Shown: piece after piece, positions 21,802-30,428 of the stretch
How the letters are laid out: each line of letters begins with the position of its first letter
Numbering within the stretch: the stretch's first letter is position 1
Translations under genes and position numbers: made by a program
The notes under the pieces: model-generated
The model's input: only the letters and a program-made list of their open reading frames with translations
Told to the model about the DNA's origin: nothing
Databases searched by the model: none
DNA from: Firmicutes bacterium UBA3914
GTDB lineage: Bacteria; Bacillota; Limnochordia; Darwinibacteriales; Darwinibacteriaceae
Length of the DNA: 38,861 nucleotides
Direction: 5' to 3'
Assembly: GCA_002391385.1 (NCBI GenBank)
Contig: DGEY01000040.1
Coordinates: forward strand, 2,175 to 41,035

Positions 21802-23943
21802 CTAAGTGGGATTGGCCCGATGCACACCCAGCACGCCGTTGACCTGCCTTAAGGCGCTCATCACATTGTCCAAGTGGTTCACATCATGGATCTCCAGGGT
21901 CAGCTGTACGATCACCGAATCGTTCTTGCTGGTCCTGGCGGTCACCGCATCCACATTGGTCTTGCGCTCGGAGAGGGCATGCATGATGTTGGTGAGGAAA
22001 TTGGGCCGATCGATGCCCTCGATTTCGATTTCCACGGGATAGGCATCGTCTTTGGTCACATTCCAGACCACCTCAATCTGCCGCCCGGACTCTGGGCCCA
22101 GGTTGAGCACATTGGGGCAGTCCACCCGGTGCACGGAGATACCCCGCCCCCGGGTGATATAGCCGATAATGTCATCCCCCGGCACGGGGCTGCAGCACTT
22201 GGCAAAGCGCACCAGGAGATTATCTGCACCCTTGACTTCCACGCCCCGGGTGGTATGCCGGCGGCGCTTTTTGCCCACTTCCGGCAGCTTCCGCTTTTCT
22301 CCGGGCTCTTGACCGGTGAGCTTCTGCACAACCTGGAGGGCGTTAATCCTCCCCGAACCCACACTGGCGATGAGCTCGTCCGCGGTGCTCACCCCGTACT
22401 TGCGGGCCAGCTGCTGCAGGTTAGTTTCGCTCAGCACCGTTTTGGTATCGGCTCCCAGCTTCTTGCATTCCCGCTCCAGGAGCTCCCGGCCCCGGGTCAG
22501 GTTCTCTTCCCGCTGCTCTTCCCTGAGCCAAGCCCTGATTTTACTGCGGGCCTTGGAGGTCTTCACATAGTTCAACCAGTCCTGGGAGGGGCTGGCCGTT
22601 TTGCTGGTGAGGATCTCCACAAAATCTCCGTTCTTGAGCACGTAGTTGAGGGGCACGATGCGGCCGTTGACCTTGGCCCCAAAACAGCGCAGCCCCACAT
22701 CGGTGTGCACGTCAAAGGCAAAATCAATGGGCGTGGCTCCGCTTGGGAGCGTCTTCACATCTCCCTTGGGTGTAAACACGAAAACCTCATCTTCGAAGAG
22801 GTCGATCTTCAAGGTATCCATGAACTCCTGGGGATCCTTCATCTCCCGCAGCCATTCCACCGCCTCCCGCAACCAGCCAATTTTGGCGGCCTCATCGCCG
22901 GGCTTGCGGGTTTGCCCTTCTTTATACATCCAGTGGGCGGCCACGCCCTTTTCAGCGATACGGTGCATCTCCCAGGTGCGGATCTGGATCTCATAGGGCT
23001 CGCCCCGGGGGCCCACCACCGTGGTATGCAGGGACTGATAGAGGTTGGATTTGGGCACCGCTATATAATCCTTAAAACGGCCGGGGATGGGCTTCCAGAG
23101 GGCATGGATCACGCCCAAAACTGCATAGCAGTCCCGCACGGTGTCCACAATGATGCGTATGGCCATGAGGTCGTAGATCTCATCCAGGCTCTTGTTCTGC
23201 TTCTGCATCTTCTGCCAGATGCTGTAAAGGTGCTTGGGCCGGCCTTGAATGTCGCAGGCCATGTCCATCTCGGCCAACCGCTCCATGATGATGTTCATGG
23301 CTTCCTGCAGATCAGCCTCGCGCTCCTGGCGCTTGCGGTCGATTTCCGCCACCAGCCGGTAGTATTCCTCGGGATGGAGATGGCGGAAGGCCAGGTCCTC
23401 CATTTCGAACTTGATCCGCCAGATCCCCATGCGGTGCGCCAGGGGGGCAAAAATGTCCAGGGTCTCCTGGGAGATGAGGATCTGCTTCTCCGGAGGCATG
23501 TGCCGCAGCGTCCGCATGTTGTGCAGGCGGTCCGCCAGTTTAATCAGGATCACCCGTACATCTTCCGCCATGGCGAAGATCATCTTGCGCATGTTCTCCG
23601 CCTGCTGCTCAAAGCGGCTGTGCACAGGCAGCTTCTCCAGCTTGGTTACGCCCTCCACCAGCATCAAGATGGTGGGGCCAAAAAGCCCTGACAGCTCCTC
23701 CCTGGTCACTGGAGTGTCCTCCAGCACGTCGTGGAGAAGACCTGCGGCAATGGTCTCCATATCCAGCTCCAAATCCGCCAGAATCAGGGCCACTTCATAG
23801 GGATGCTCGAAGTACGGGGCGCCGGACTCCCGGTACTGCCCTTCATGGGCGCGCTGAGAAAAGTGGTAAGCCTGCTCGATCAGCTCCACATTGGCTTTGG
23901 GATAGTAACCTAGAATGCGGTGGATAAGATACTCCAGCTGCAC
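21802..23943 (-). CDS. rel: Bifunctional (p)ppGpp synthetase/hydrolase Rel
   Basis: A 713-residue long RelA/SpoT homologue. The HD hydrolase domain (about 20-180) has H47 and H71-D72 intact. The synthetase domain (about 230-345) carries R289-F-K-D292, the RFKD form found in bifunctional enzymes rather than the ExDD of RelA, followed by Y-Q-S-L-H. A TGS domain (about 390-450), a helical region and a C-terminal ACT domain complete it. The GTG start follows GGGGG by 6 nt. It makes and degrades the stringent alarmone. Spacing of 24 bp from apt and 20 bp to dtd places it in the recJ-apt-rel-dtd operon. Confidence 0.97.
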   Translation of the reverse strand: MQLEYLIHRILGYYPKANVELIEQAYHFSQRAHEGQYRESGAPYFEHPYEVALILADLELDMETIAAGLLHDVLEDTPVTREELSGLFGPTILMLVEGVTKLEKLPVHSRFEQQAENMRKMIFAMAEDVRVILIKLADRLHNMRTLRHMPPEKQILISQETLDIFAPLAHRMGIWRIKFEMEDLAFRHLHPEEYYRLVAEIDRKRQEREADLQEAMNIIMERLAEMDMACDIQGRPKHLYSIWQKMQKQNKSLDEIYDLMAIRIIVDTVRDCYAVLGVIHALWKPIPGRFKDYIAVPKSNLYQSLHTTVVGPRGEPYEIQIRTWEMHRIAEKGVAAHWMYKEGQTRKPGDEAAKIGWLREAVEWLREMKDPQEFMDTLKIDLFEDEVFVFTPKGDVKTLPSGATPIDFAFDVHTDVGLRCFGAKVNGRIVPLNYVLKNGDFVEILTSKTASPSQDWLNYVKTSKARSKIRAWLREEQREENLTRGRELLERECKKLGADTKTVLSETNLQQLARKYGVSTADELIASVGSGRINALQVVQKLTGQEPGEKRKLPEVGKKRRRHTTRGVEVKGADNLLVRFAKCCSPVPGDDIIGYITRGRGISVHRVDCPNVLNLGPESGRQIEVVWNVTKDDAYPVEIEIEGIDRPNFLTNIMHALSERKTNVDAVTARTSKNDSVIVQLTLEIHDVNHLDNVMSALRQVNGVLGVHRANPT

Positions 23944-23967
23944 AGCGCGCCCCCTTCCCCCTAAGTG

Positions 23968-24486
23968 TTACTCATGGTACTGCACAAGCGAGACGATATC
24001 GTATTCACTCAGCCTTTCCCTACCGTTCAGATAGGCGAGCTCAATCAGGAAAGCCAAGCCCACTACTTGTCCACTGAGTTTCTTGATGAGCTCGATGGCC
24101 GCCGCGATGGTACCGCCGGTGGCCAGCAGATCATCCACAACCAGCACCCGGGTTCCCGGTGGAAAGGCATCGGCATGGATCTCCAAGCTGTCGGTGCCGT
24201 ACTCCAAATCATACTCCACCGAGAGCACCTGCCCGGGCAGCTTGCCGGGTTTGCGGATCAGGGTGAAACCCAAACCCATCTCATAGGCTAAAGGAGCTCC
24301 CAAAATAAAGCCGCGGGATTCCACGCCAACGATCATGTCAACCTCGGTTCCCTTAAAGTGCTCAGCCAAACGCTTGACCGTTTCCCTGAGCGCCTCCCCA
24401 TCCCTGAGCAGGGTGGTAATGTCTTTGAAACTGATACCAGGCTGCGGAAAATCTGGTATCACCCTAATTTTCTCTTTCAAGTCCAT
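23968..24486 (-). CDS. apt: Adenine phosphoribosyltransferase
   Basis: The 172-residue type I PRTase begins IRVIPDFPQPGISFKDIT, the standard Apt start. The PRPP-binding loop V-L-V-V-D-D-L-L-A-T-G-G-T spans 114-126 and the adenine-site region GVESRGFILGAPLA is present. It converts adenine and PRPP to AMP. Its ATG lies inside the end of recJ (23-bp overlap), an arrangement that makes translational coupling likely. Confidence 0.97.
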   Translation of the reverse strand: MDLKEKIRVIPDFPQPGISFKDITTLLRDGEALRETVKRLAEHFKGTEVDMIVGVESRGFILGAPLAYEMGLGFTLIRKPGKLPGQVLSVEYDLEYGTDSLEIHADAFPPGTRVLVVDDLLATGGTIAAAIELIKKLSGQVVGLAFLIELAYLNGRERLSEYDIVSLVQYHE

Positions 24487-27004
24487 CCTGGAAGAATCCC
24501 CTTTCCAAACAACGCTTAAGGTACACTGCAGCCTGATCGCGTATCTTTGTTATCTTATTATACAAAACTGCTTGCTCCAAGTCTAGCTTGCGTTCGGGTT
24601 CCGGCAAGTAGAAGATGGCCTCCCCCTCCACCCGCCAGAGCCCCAACTCCGAGAAGATGCCCATGGCCGCGGGCAGCGCACCCAGAAGCCCCACCTTCTC
24701 CAACCTGTCCGCGGCATTCTGCCGGGAGATATGACCCTCTGCCGTGCGCAGAAGGCGGTAAACCCTGGCCAGGCCCGTCCGGTCTGGGTACTCCCTCTGC
24801 AGGTGCGCCTGGAGGCTGCGCACATCCCGGGGACCGTACACCGCCACGATCTCGCCCCCCTCTGCCACTAAGGCAGACCAAAGCCTGTGGGTTTCCTGGG
24901 TGAGCGGCGGCTCCCAAAACCACACCGAGGGCCAGCGCCCACCGGGGAGATCCAGCCCCGTGGAAACCAACCAGCTGAAGGAAGAGCGCTCCAGTTCAGC
25001 CCGGTCCGCCGGGGACAGCCACTCATGCTCAAAGCCGATAAACCCCCCGCCCCCGGGAACTCCGATGCGCAGCTGCCGGCAGACCTCCAAAGTGGAGACG
25101 GCCCGGTTAAGGAGAATCAAGGTAGGTTCGGCACCGGTGCGCCTCTGCCGCAGGGCCTTTAGCTTATCGTGGGTGCCCCGCAGATCCACCAAGCGGTGGG
25201 GGGCGATGGGGCCTGCGGCCCTGCCTGCCGCCTGCAGGGCGGCGCTTTGGTAAAGGGAGGGGCCGAGCCGCCAGGGATAATTCTCCACCAGCCAGCGGCG
25301 CACGTAGCTGTCGGCGCTGGGGGCTTCCTGCCAGGCCCGCACCTGCAGCTGCACGCTTCTGGTTCCCTGCCATGCGTTGATGGTGGGTACGAAGGCCAGG
25401 GCTATCCCTTCAGCCCGCCTTTCCAGCTCCCCCGCATCCTCCCCAAAGCCAAAGGCGATGGCCGGCACCTCGTTGGCTGTGGCATCATGCACCCACAGCT
25501 TCAAATGCTGGTTTTCCGCACCTACCCGCTGGGTGCGCAGCACAGCCACCTCCGTCTGGAGCAGCGGGCCGGGGTTCCCCAGTCCATGGGGCTCCAGCAT
25601 GCTGAGCTGGTTGACCAGTTCCTCTGTGACTTCGCCCAACTGGGTGCGACCGTCAATGTACAGTTTGGGGAGGTAGTCTTCTGGGCTAAGCCTGGCTGCA
25701 CAGATCTCTTCAAACAGTCCCTGGAACTCCCTGAGGTTCTCCCGGGGCAGAGTGAGACCCGCCGCCATGGCGTGACCGCCGAACTTGGTGAGCAGGTGGG
25801 CACAATCGCTGAGGGCGGCGAAAAGGTGCAGTCCAGCAATGCTGCGGGCCGAGGCCACCCCTTCTCCGTTCACCAGGCTGATGACCACCGTTGGCCTGTA
25901 GTACAGCTCCACCAGGCGGGATGCTACGATACCCACCACTCCCTGGTGCCAGTTTTCCCCCCACACCACCACGGCGGGGCGCCGCTGCAAACCGTATTTT
26001 TCCACAACCTCCACTGCTTCTTTGAGGATGGTCAGCTCCACCTGCTGCCGCCGGGCATTTTCCTCGCTCAGCTCCGCGGCCAGCCCTTGGGCTTCCTGCT
26101 CATCTTCGGTGAGGAGCAGGCGCACACCCCGGGTGGGGTCGCCCAGGCGTCCCCCGGCATTCAAGCGTGGACCCAGGCGAAAGCCCAGATCGTAGGCTGT
26201 GGGCTTGCTCACCTGCGCTGCTTCCATCAGCGCCCGTAGTCCCAGGTTGGCTGTGCCCTCCATGCGCTCCAGGCCGCGCTTGACGATGGTGCGGTTTTCG
26301 CCCTGCAGGGGCACGAGATCCGCCACGGTGCCCAGGGCGGCCAGATCCAGGTATTCCTCCCAAGCCGCAAGGCCCAGCCCCTGCACCAGCTTCAGGGCCA
26401 CACCCACCCCGGCCAAGTCCTTGAAGGGATAGGCACAGCCTTCCCTTTTGGGGTTGAGCACAGCCACCGCGGGGGGCAGCCCAGGGCCAGGCTCATGGTG
26501 ATCGGTGACGATCACATCCAGCCCCCGCCCCTGCGCCTCCTGGACTTCCCGGTGGGAGACGATCCCACAGTCCACGGAGATGAGCAGATCTGCTTCCCGG
26601 CTCAGGGCCGCCACCGCCTGGGAGTTGAGTCCATAGCCTTCTTCAAGGCGATCCGGCAGGTAGTAAGTGATGCTCTCTGGAGCGTGAGCCAACCGGCGCA
26701 GGGCCCGCACCAAAAGGGCTGTCGCAGTCTGCCCGTCCGCGTCGTAATCGCCGTAGACAACGATGCGTTCACCCTCGGTTAAGGCCCGGCGGATGCGCTC
26801 CACCGCCTCGGCCATTCCTGACATTAAAAAAGGATCCGGAAGCTCAGCCAGATCACACTGCAAAAACTGCCGCCCAGCTTCCACCGTGGTGATCCCGCGA
26901 TTAATCAGGATTTGGGCCACCAGCGGCGAAATATTCAACCCGCCAGCCAGCTCTTGAGCAAGCTGGTGCTTCTGCGTGTGTAAAATCCACTTTCTCTTGT
27001 CCAT
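24464..27004 (-). CDS. recJ: Single-stranded-DNA-specific exonuclease RecJ
   Basis: The ATG at 27004 (846 residues) has GGAGG 7 nt upstream; the open frame extends 30 codons further without a better start. DHH-family motifs in order are D-Y-D-A-D-G (86-91), VDCG, D-H-H (168-170) and the DHHA1 region G-G-H-A-M-A-A-G-L. An OB-fold region follows, and a C-terminal extension of roughly 300 residues (B. subtilis RecJ is also long). It degrades single strands 5' to 3' in recombination and mismatch repair. First gene of the recJ-apt-rel-dtd-MBL-hemZ run; no clear minus-strand promoter is seen. Confidence 0.95.
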   Translation of the reverse strand: MDKRKWILHTQKHQLAQELAGGLNISPLVAQILINRGITTVEAGRQFLQCDLAELPDPFLMSGMAEAVERIRRALTEGERIVVYGDYDADGQTATALLVRALRRLAHAPESITYYLPDRLEEGYGLNSQAVAALSREADLLISVDCGIVSHREVQEAQGRGLDVIVTDHHEPGPGLPPAVAVLNPKREGCAYPFKDLAGVGVALKLVQGLGLAAWEEYLDLAALGTVADLVPLQGENRTIVKRGLERMEGTANLGLRALMEAAQVSKPTAYDLGFRLGPRLNAGGRLGDPTRGVRLLLTEDEQEAQGLAAELSEENARRQQVELTILKEAVEVVEKYGLQRRPAVVVWGENWHQGVVGIVASRLVELYYRPTVVISLVNGEGVASARSIAGLHLFAALSDCAHLLTKFGGHAMAAGLTLPRENLREFQGLFEEICAARLSPEDYLPKLYIDGRTQLGEVTEELVNQLSMLEPHGLGNPGPLLQTEVAVLRTQRVGAENQHLKLWVHDATANEVPAIAFGFGEDAGELERRAEGIALAFVPTINAWQGTRSVQLQVRAWQEAPSADSYVRRWLVENYPWRLGPSLYQSAALQAAGRAAGPIAPHRLVDLRGTHDKLKALRQRRTGAEPTLILLNRAVSTLEVCRQLRIGVPGGGGFIGFEHEWLSPADRAELERSSFSWLVSTGLDLPGGRWPSVWFWEPPLTQETHRLWSALVAEGGEIVAVYGPRDVRSLQAHLQREYPDRTGLARVYRLLRTAEGHISRQNAADRLEKVGLLGALPAAMGIFSELGLWRVEGEAIFYLPEPERKLDLEQAVLYNKITKIRDQAAVYLKRCLERGFFQDGLEREN

Positions 27005-27076
27005 AGGCAGTCCTCCACTGCCAGTAACTTCTACAGGGCCAGGGCAACTCCTGCCCCCGGCCCGGTTCCACCCCCC

Positions 27077-27105
27077 TTGACCGTCTTTTAGCATAATAGT
27101 ATCAT
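27077..27105 (+). promoter_or_regulatory. Sigma-A promoter of hpt
   Basis: Plus strand: -35 TTGACC, 17-bp spacer, -10 TATCAT. The predicted start is near 27112, about 20 nt before the coding start, so the leader is very short. Confidence 0.7.
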
Positions 27106-27132
27106 TAATAGAAAACGAATGGCGGTGGAACG

Positions 27133-27669
27133 GTGGACATAGTTGATCGGATCATCATCAGCGAAGAAGAAATCCAAAACCGGGTCAGGGAGCTGGGGGC
27201 AGCCATATCCAGGGATTACGCGGGCAAAACCATTACTCTTTTGTGCATCCTCAAGGGCGGGCTGATGTTCCTCTGCGATCTGGCCAAACACATCACCCAG
27301 CCCGTGACCTACGACTTCATGTCCGTCTCCAGCTACGGAGATGCCACCGAGACCTCGGGTGTGGTGCGGATCACCAAAGACCTGGAGGAGAGCATTGAGG
27401 GCAAGCACGTGCTCATTGTGGAGGACATCATTGATACGGGCCTAACCCTGAGCTACCTTCTGAAAAACCTGCACAGCAGGAATCCAGCCTCCCTGCGCAT
27501 CTGCACTCTGCTCGACAAGCCTGCCAACCGCCGCGTGGAAATACCCATCGATTACGTGGGGTTCGAAGTGCCCAATGAGTTCTTGGTTGGCTATGGACTG
27601 GACTTCAAGCAGCTCTACAGAAACATCCCCTTCATCTTCGTCCCCAAAAGGGAACTTATCGCGGACTAA
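27133..27669 (+). CDS. hpt: Hypoxanthine phosphoribosyltransferase
   Basis: The 178-residue protein has the HPRT blocks LLCILKGGLMFLCDL, SSYGD, and the PRPP loop V-L-I-V-E-D-I-I-D-T-G-L-T, with VPNEFLVGYGLDF near the C-terminus. It salvages hypoxanthine and guanine to IMP and GMP. The start is GTG at 27133 with a weak GGTGG site. It is a single-gene unit transcribed divergently from recJ and closed by a terminator; in Bacillus hpt lies elsewhere (tilS-hpt-ftsH). Confidence 0.95.
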   Translation: MDIVDRIIISEEEIQNRVRELGAAISRDYAGKTITLLCILKGGLMFLCDLAKHITQPVTYDFMSVSSYGDATETSGVVRITKDLEESIEGKHVLIVEDIIDTGLTLSYLLKNLHSRNPASLRICTLLDKPANRRVEIPIDYVGFEVPNEFLVGYGLDFKQLYRNIPFIFVPKRELIAD

Positions 27670-27676
27670 TAGCAGA

Positions 27677-27720
27677 AACTGGCGCCAGCTTGTATGTAGC
27701 GGCGCCAGTTTTGCTTTTCT
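27677..27720 (+). terminator. Rho-independent terminator of hpt
   Basis: A 10-bp perfect stem AACTGGCGCC / GGCGCCAGTT with a 14-nt loop is followed by TTGCTTTTCT. Because the stem is symmetrical and a TTTC follows on the minus strand, it may also stop the convergent HD-domain gene. Confidence 0.85.
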
Positions 27721-27734
27721 TGGCCACAGCACTG

Positions 27735-28397
27735 CTAAAGCAGCACTACCTCGTTGATCTTCAGTTTGAACTGGCAGCCCAAATAGGCGGCGGCCCGGCG
27801 GCACATGAGCATGCGGTCGAGGAAGATCTCAAAATAGTCCATGATGGGCGTGTATTCCGTTTCGATGGTAATGCACAAAGTAATCAGCCTCTGCTCCGCA
27901 TCCACCTCCAGGAAGGATCTGTTCACCGCGTAGTTCACCCGGTCATGGAAATCGAAGGTGGAGATCTCGGGATTGCGCACCCTGGTGCGGTGCACATCTG
28001 ATTTGTCCGCCAAAATCAACGCCGCGGCCACCGCATTCACCGGCTCGCCCACTTCCTCTTCATGGTTGCCCACGGCACTGAGGACCAGGGCAATTTCCTT
28101 CGGAGGCATACCCAGCTCCCGCAGGACCGGCTCCACCAAGAGAGCCCCTGCAGCGCCGTGGTTCACCCGCCCCACACAGTTGCCCACATCGTGGACATAG
28201 CCTGCAATGGCCGCCAGTTCCGCCTCCCGCTCGCTGCGGCCTAAGCGCAGGAGGATGTTGCGGGCGATGGAAGAGACCAGGGTAATGTGGCGAAAGCCGT
28301 GCTCGGTAAAGCCCATGGCGGCTAAATTGGCATCGGCCTGCTCCACATACGCCCTGATGGTTGGATGCCGTTCCAAATCCGCCAGCTTAACTGCCAT
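27735..28397 (-). CDS. HD-domain phosphohydrolase
   Basis: A 220-residue protein with an HD metal-dependent phosphohydrolase domain: H37 (HGFRH), H69-D70 (GYVHDVGN), then H80, H112 (GNHEE) and D131 (ADKSD). The pattern is that of the HDIG-type fold. The substrate cannot be inferred from the sequence. A C-terminal region (about 145-220) of mixed strands and helices has no recognised domain. The ATG lies 11 bp inside the end of the P-loop gene, so the two are translationally coupled. It ends the small operon of exported protein, phosphatase, P-loop and HD protein. Confidence 0.87.
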   Translation of the reverse strand: MAVKLADLERHPTIRAYVEQADANLAAMGFTEHGFRHITLVSSIARNILLRLGRSEREAELAAIAGYVHDVGNCVGRVNHGAAGALLVEPVLRELGMPPKEIALVLSAVGNHEEEVGEPVNAVAAALILADKSDVHRTRVRNPEISTFDFHDRVNYAVNRSFLEVDAEQRLITLCITIETEYTPIMDYFEIFLDRMLMCRRAAAYLGCQFKLKINEVVLL

Positions 28398-28761
28398 GTT
28401 CCTGTCCCCCCATCCCTAATTCCACCAGATGCCTGTGGACAAAACTCACCAGCTGCTCCGGGGAAAAGCCATCGGTGCGCACAACAAGATCCGCGTGGGC
28501 CTTGGCGTGGGCCAACAGCCAGAGCTGCCGCCGGTAGCGGTTCACACCCCAGGTGACCTGTTTCCTGCGCCGCACCGTCTCATAGCTGCATTCTAAGACA
28601 ATTAAGTAATCTGGATCCAGGCGCTGCCATAGACGCCTGCTCGCTGAGTGTTCCTGGGCAAAGGTGCGGACCTTATAACCCAAAGAACGCAGACCCTGGC
28701 CCAGGGTGGTCTTGCCTGAAGCACATACTCCCACGATGAGGATTAGAGGGTCCTGCTGCAC
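28387..28761 (-). CDS. Small P-loop NTPase/kinase-like protein
   Basis: About 124 residues. A Walker A motif G-V-C-A-S-G-K-T-T-L lies near the N-terminus, followed by a DPDYLIVLEC strand and basic residues (RRRKQ) that could form a lid; the layout is that of a small nucleoside or shikimate kinase-like fold. No specific family is recognised and the substrate is unknown. I prefer the GTG at 28761, with GAGGTGA 5 nt upstream; a GTG at 28770 would add three residues. It starts just after the phosphatase stop and overlaps the HD gene by 11 bp, suggesting the products work together. Confidence 0.75.
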   Translation of the reverse strand: MQQDPLILIVGVCASGKTTLGQGLRSLGYKVRTFAQEHSASRRLWQRLDPDYLIVLECSYETVRRRKQVTWGVNRYRRQLWLLAHAKAHADLVVRTDGFSPEQLVSFVHRHLVELGMGGQEHGS

Positions 28762-28771
28762 CGGCCTCACC

Positions 28772-29470
28772 TCACAGGGGATAGGTTGCAGAGATGCGCC
28801 TGATCCCCAGTTTGTTTTCTGTGCCTGTTACCTTCATCACCGCCACCACCATATCATCCCGGGGTTTTCCCCCATCCAGCTCCAGGGCATAGCGCAGCAC
28901 CGCCGCGGCCAGTTCCCGGGCGGAGAGGTCTTCGGCCATGAGATGGCACACCCAGTCCAGGGAAAACTGCCTGGGTCCATATCTGCCCGCGTGGGTCACC
29001 CCATCGGTAAAGCCCATGAGCACCGTGCCCACAGCCAGCGGTAGGTGGGTGAGGGACGGTTTGAGCAGGCGGCGGACGCCGATGGGCTCCACTGGCGAAT
29101 CGAGGCTGCGGGCCTGGCCTCCCACTGCAGCCAGCACTGGAGTGTTGGAATTGCGGGAGACCACCAGGCACCCGTGGGCCAGATCCGCGGAGAGCAGCGT
29201 GGCTGTGGCGGAAACCTTGCCGTCCCGGAAAGCGTAGAGGTGATCGTTGATCACCCTCATCACCGCCCCATCCCTGGCACCATCTTCAATGAGCCGCGCC
29301 GCCTGATTGGCGATCATGTGGCTCATGCGCTTGGCGGCCCGGCCGTGGCCTTGGCCGTCGATGATCACCACAGAGATGCCGCCCCCGGGCCTTTCCACCA
29401 CCTCCACCGAGTCGCCGCTCACCCCCACAGCGTATTTCCCTACCTTGGCCACATCCACCTGTACTTCCAT
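28772..29470 (-). CDS. SpoIIE family (PP2C-type) serine phosphatase
   Basis: A 232-residue stand-alone SpoIIE/RsbU-type catalytic domain. Metal-binding motifs are I-D-G-Q-G-H-G (37-43), a G-F-T-D-G-V-T region and the C-terminal D-D-M-V-V-A-V. There is no membrane segment and no sensory domain. Such enzymes usually dephosphorylate anti-anti-sigma factors, but no STAS or anti-sigma partner is in this window (sigI/rsgI nearby belong to a different class). It follows the exported unknown protein by 9 bp and is followed immediately by the P-loop gene. Confidence 0.9.
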   Translation of the reverse strand: MEVQVDVAKVGKYAVGVSGDSVEVVERPGGGISVVIIDGQGHGRAAKRMSHMIANQAARLIEDGARDGAVMRVINDHLYAFRDGKVSATATLLSADLAHGCLVVSRNSNTPVLAAVGGQARSLDSPVEPIGVRRLLKPSLTHLPLAVGTVLMGFTDGVTHAGRYGPRQFSLDWVCHLMAEDLSARELAAAVLRYALELDGGKPRDDMVVAVMKVTGTENKLGIRRISATYPL

Positions 29471-29479
29471 ACCTACCGC

Positions 29480-30019
29480 CTAATTCCACTCAAAGCCGTT
29501 CACGGCCCTGATCCAGTATTCTCGAATATCATCCTTAAACAGCGCGGAGTCCAGGTAATAGGTGAGGTAGACCACATGGCCGCCCCTTTGGAAGATCACG
29601 GAGCGGAGCATCACCCGCTTGCCGTTGGCGCCCGTCGCTTCGTAAGCGTAGAAATGGCATCTCAAGTTGTTGGAGGTGGTAATCTCCTGGTTAGCCAGGA
29701 TAGTGACATCCTTGACCAGGGGCTTAAAGCGGGCCTCCAAGCTGCTGCGGACCGCCTCCACATCCGTCCCCGGTTGGGAGTTTACTTCCATGATGATGGT
29801 TCCATCCTGGAAGGTGATCAAAAGGCTGTCCATGCCGAAGATGGAGCGCTCGATGTAGTTCTGGCCTGTGGCGGGCACGATGACGCTGAAGGCGGGACTA
29901 TCCACCACATACCACCAATAGCTGGGATGATCGTGCAGGTAGAAGGTGCCGGCCTGAACCACCTGCACCGAGAGGAAAAAGATGAGAATGAGTGCACCAA
30001 AAGTCAACGTCTTGCGCAC
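29480..30019 (-). CDS. Exported protein of unknown function (PsbP/DcrB-like pattern)
   Basis: The 179-residue protein begins with a signal peptide (MRKTL..., hydrophobic 7-22, likely cleavage after V-Q-A23). The mature part starts with an aromatic HDHPSYWWYVVDSPAFSVIVPA stretch and ends with MLRSVIFQRGGHVVYLTYYLD and GFEWN. That pattern resembles the PsbP/DcrB-like alpha-beta sandwich, but the match is weak and no function follows from it. The start is GTG at 30019 with AAAGGGG upstream. It is the first gene of the SpoIIE-phosphatase/P-loop/HD cluster; a weak terminator separates it from yajC. Confidence 0.82.
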   Translation of the reverse strand: MRKTLTFGALILIFFLSVQVVQAGTFYLHDHPSYWWYVVDSPAFSVIVPATGQNYIERSIFGMDSLLITFQDGTIIMEVNSQPGTDVEAVRSSLEARFKPLVKDVTILANQEITTSNNLRCHFYAYEATGANGKRVMLRSVIFQRGGHVVYLTYYLDSALFKDDIREYWIRAVNGFEWN

Positions 30020-30039
30020 GGCGATCCCCTTTCTAGCAG

Positions 30040-30071
30040 TATTGAGAAGAAAACCACCTCAGGGGTGGTTC
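30040..30071 (-). terminator. Weak terminator after yajC
   Basis: A 7-bp stem AACCACC / GGTGGTT with a 5-nt loop is followed on the minus strand by TTCTTCTC. It starts 3 bp after the yajC stop. Only about 20 bp remain before the next coding start, so some read-through is likely. Confidence 0.65.
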
Positions 30072-30074
30072 TCC

Positions 30075-30365
30075 TTACTTGAGTACGTGACTTATCCCAC
30101 TGCGGGAAAGCTTAATCTCCACTTTATCAGCCACTTTTAAAGTTACGTAGTCTTCCTTAAGCGCTGTGAGCTCGCCATGGATCCCACCAATGGTCACAAC
30201 CTTGTCTCCCTTTTTCAGAGAATCAAGCATGGCCTTGCGCTCTTTTTGCTGCTTCTGCTGGGGGCGCCAGATCATGAAATAAAACATCACGCCCAGCAGC
30301 ACCAGGGGCAGCAGCAAACCCACCAAGCCTCCTTGCGCTGGAGGAACGTCGGTCTGCAGAAACAT
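30075..30365 (-). CDS. yajC: Preprotein translocase subunit YajC
   Basis: The ATG at 30365 (96 residues) has GGAGGTG 6 nt upstream. One membrane helix (about 14-34) is followed by the family motif M-I-W-R-P-Q-Q-K-Q-Q-K-E and a soluble domain with L-K-K-G-D-K-V-V-T-I-G-G-I-H-G. YajC is an accessory subunit of the Sec holotranslocon (SecDF-YajC). Its position after queA-tgt is the common bacterial arrangement, though secDF does not follow here. Confidence 0.95.
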   Translation of the reverse strand: MFLQTDVPPAQGGLVGLLLPLVLLGVMFYFMIWRPQQKQQKERKAMLDSLKKGDKVVTIGGIHGELTALKEDYVTLKVADKVEIKLSRSGISHVLK

Positions 30366-30428
30366 GCGGTTCACCTCCCACTAAAGCAAAGTACCTCACT
30401 AGATTTCTACTTCCACTGCCAGGTTCCT

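Noticed and set aside
21874..23691. A 605-codon open frame on the plus strand opposite rel, and similar long frames opposite alaS, rarA, recJ and pgpH
   Set aside because: These are shadow frames made by high GC at third positions of the real minus-strand genes. Their translations are rich in His, Gly, Pro and Gln, match no family, and lack ribosome sites.
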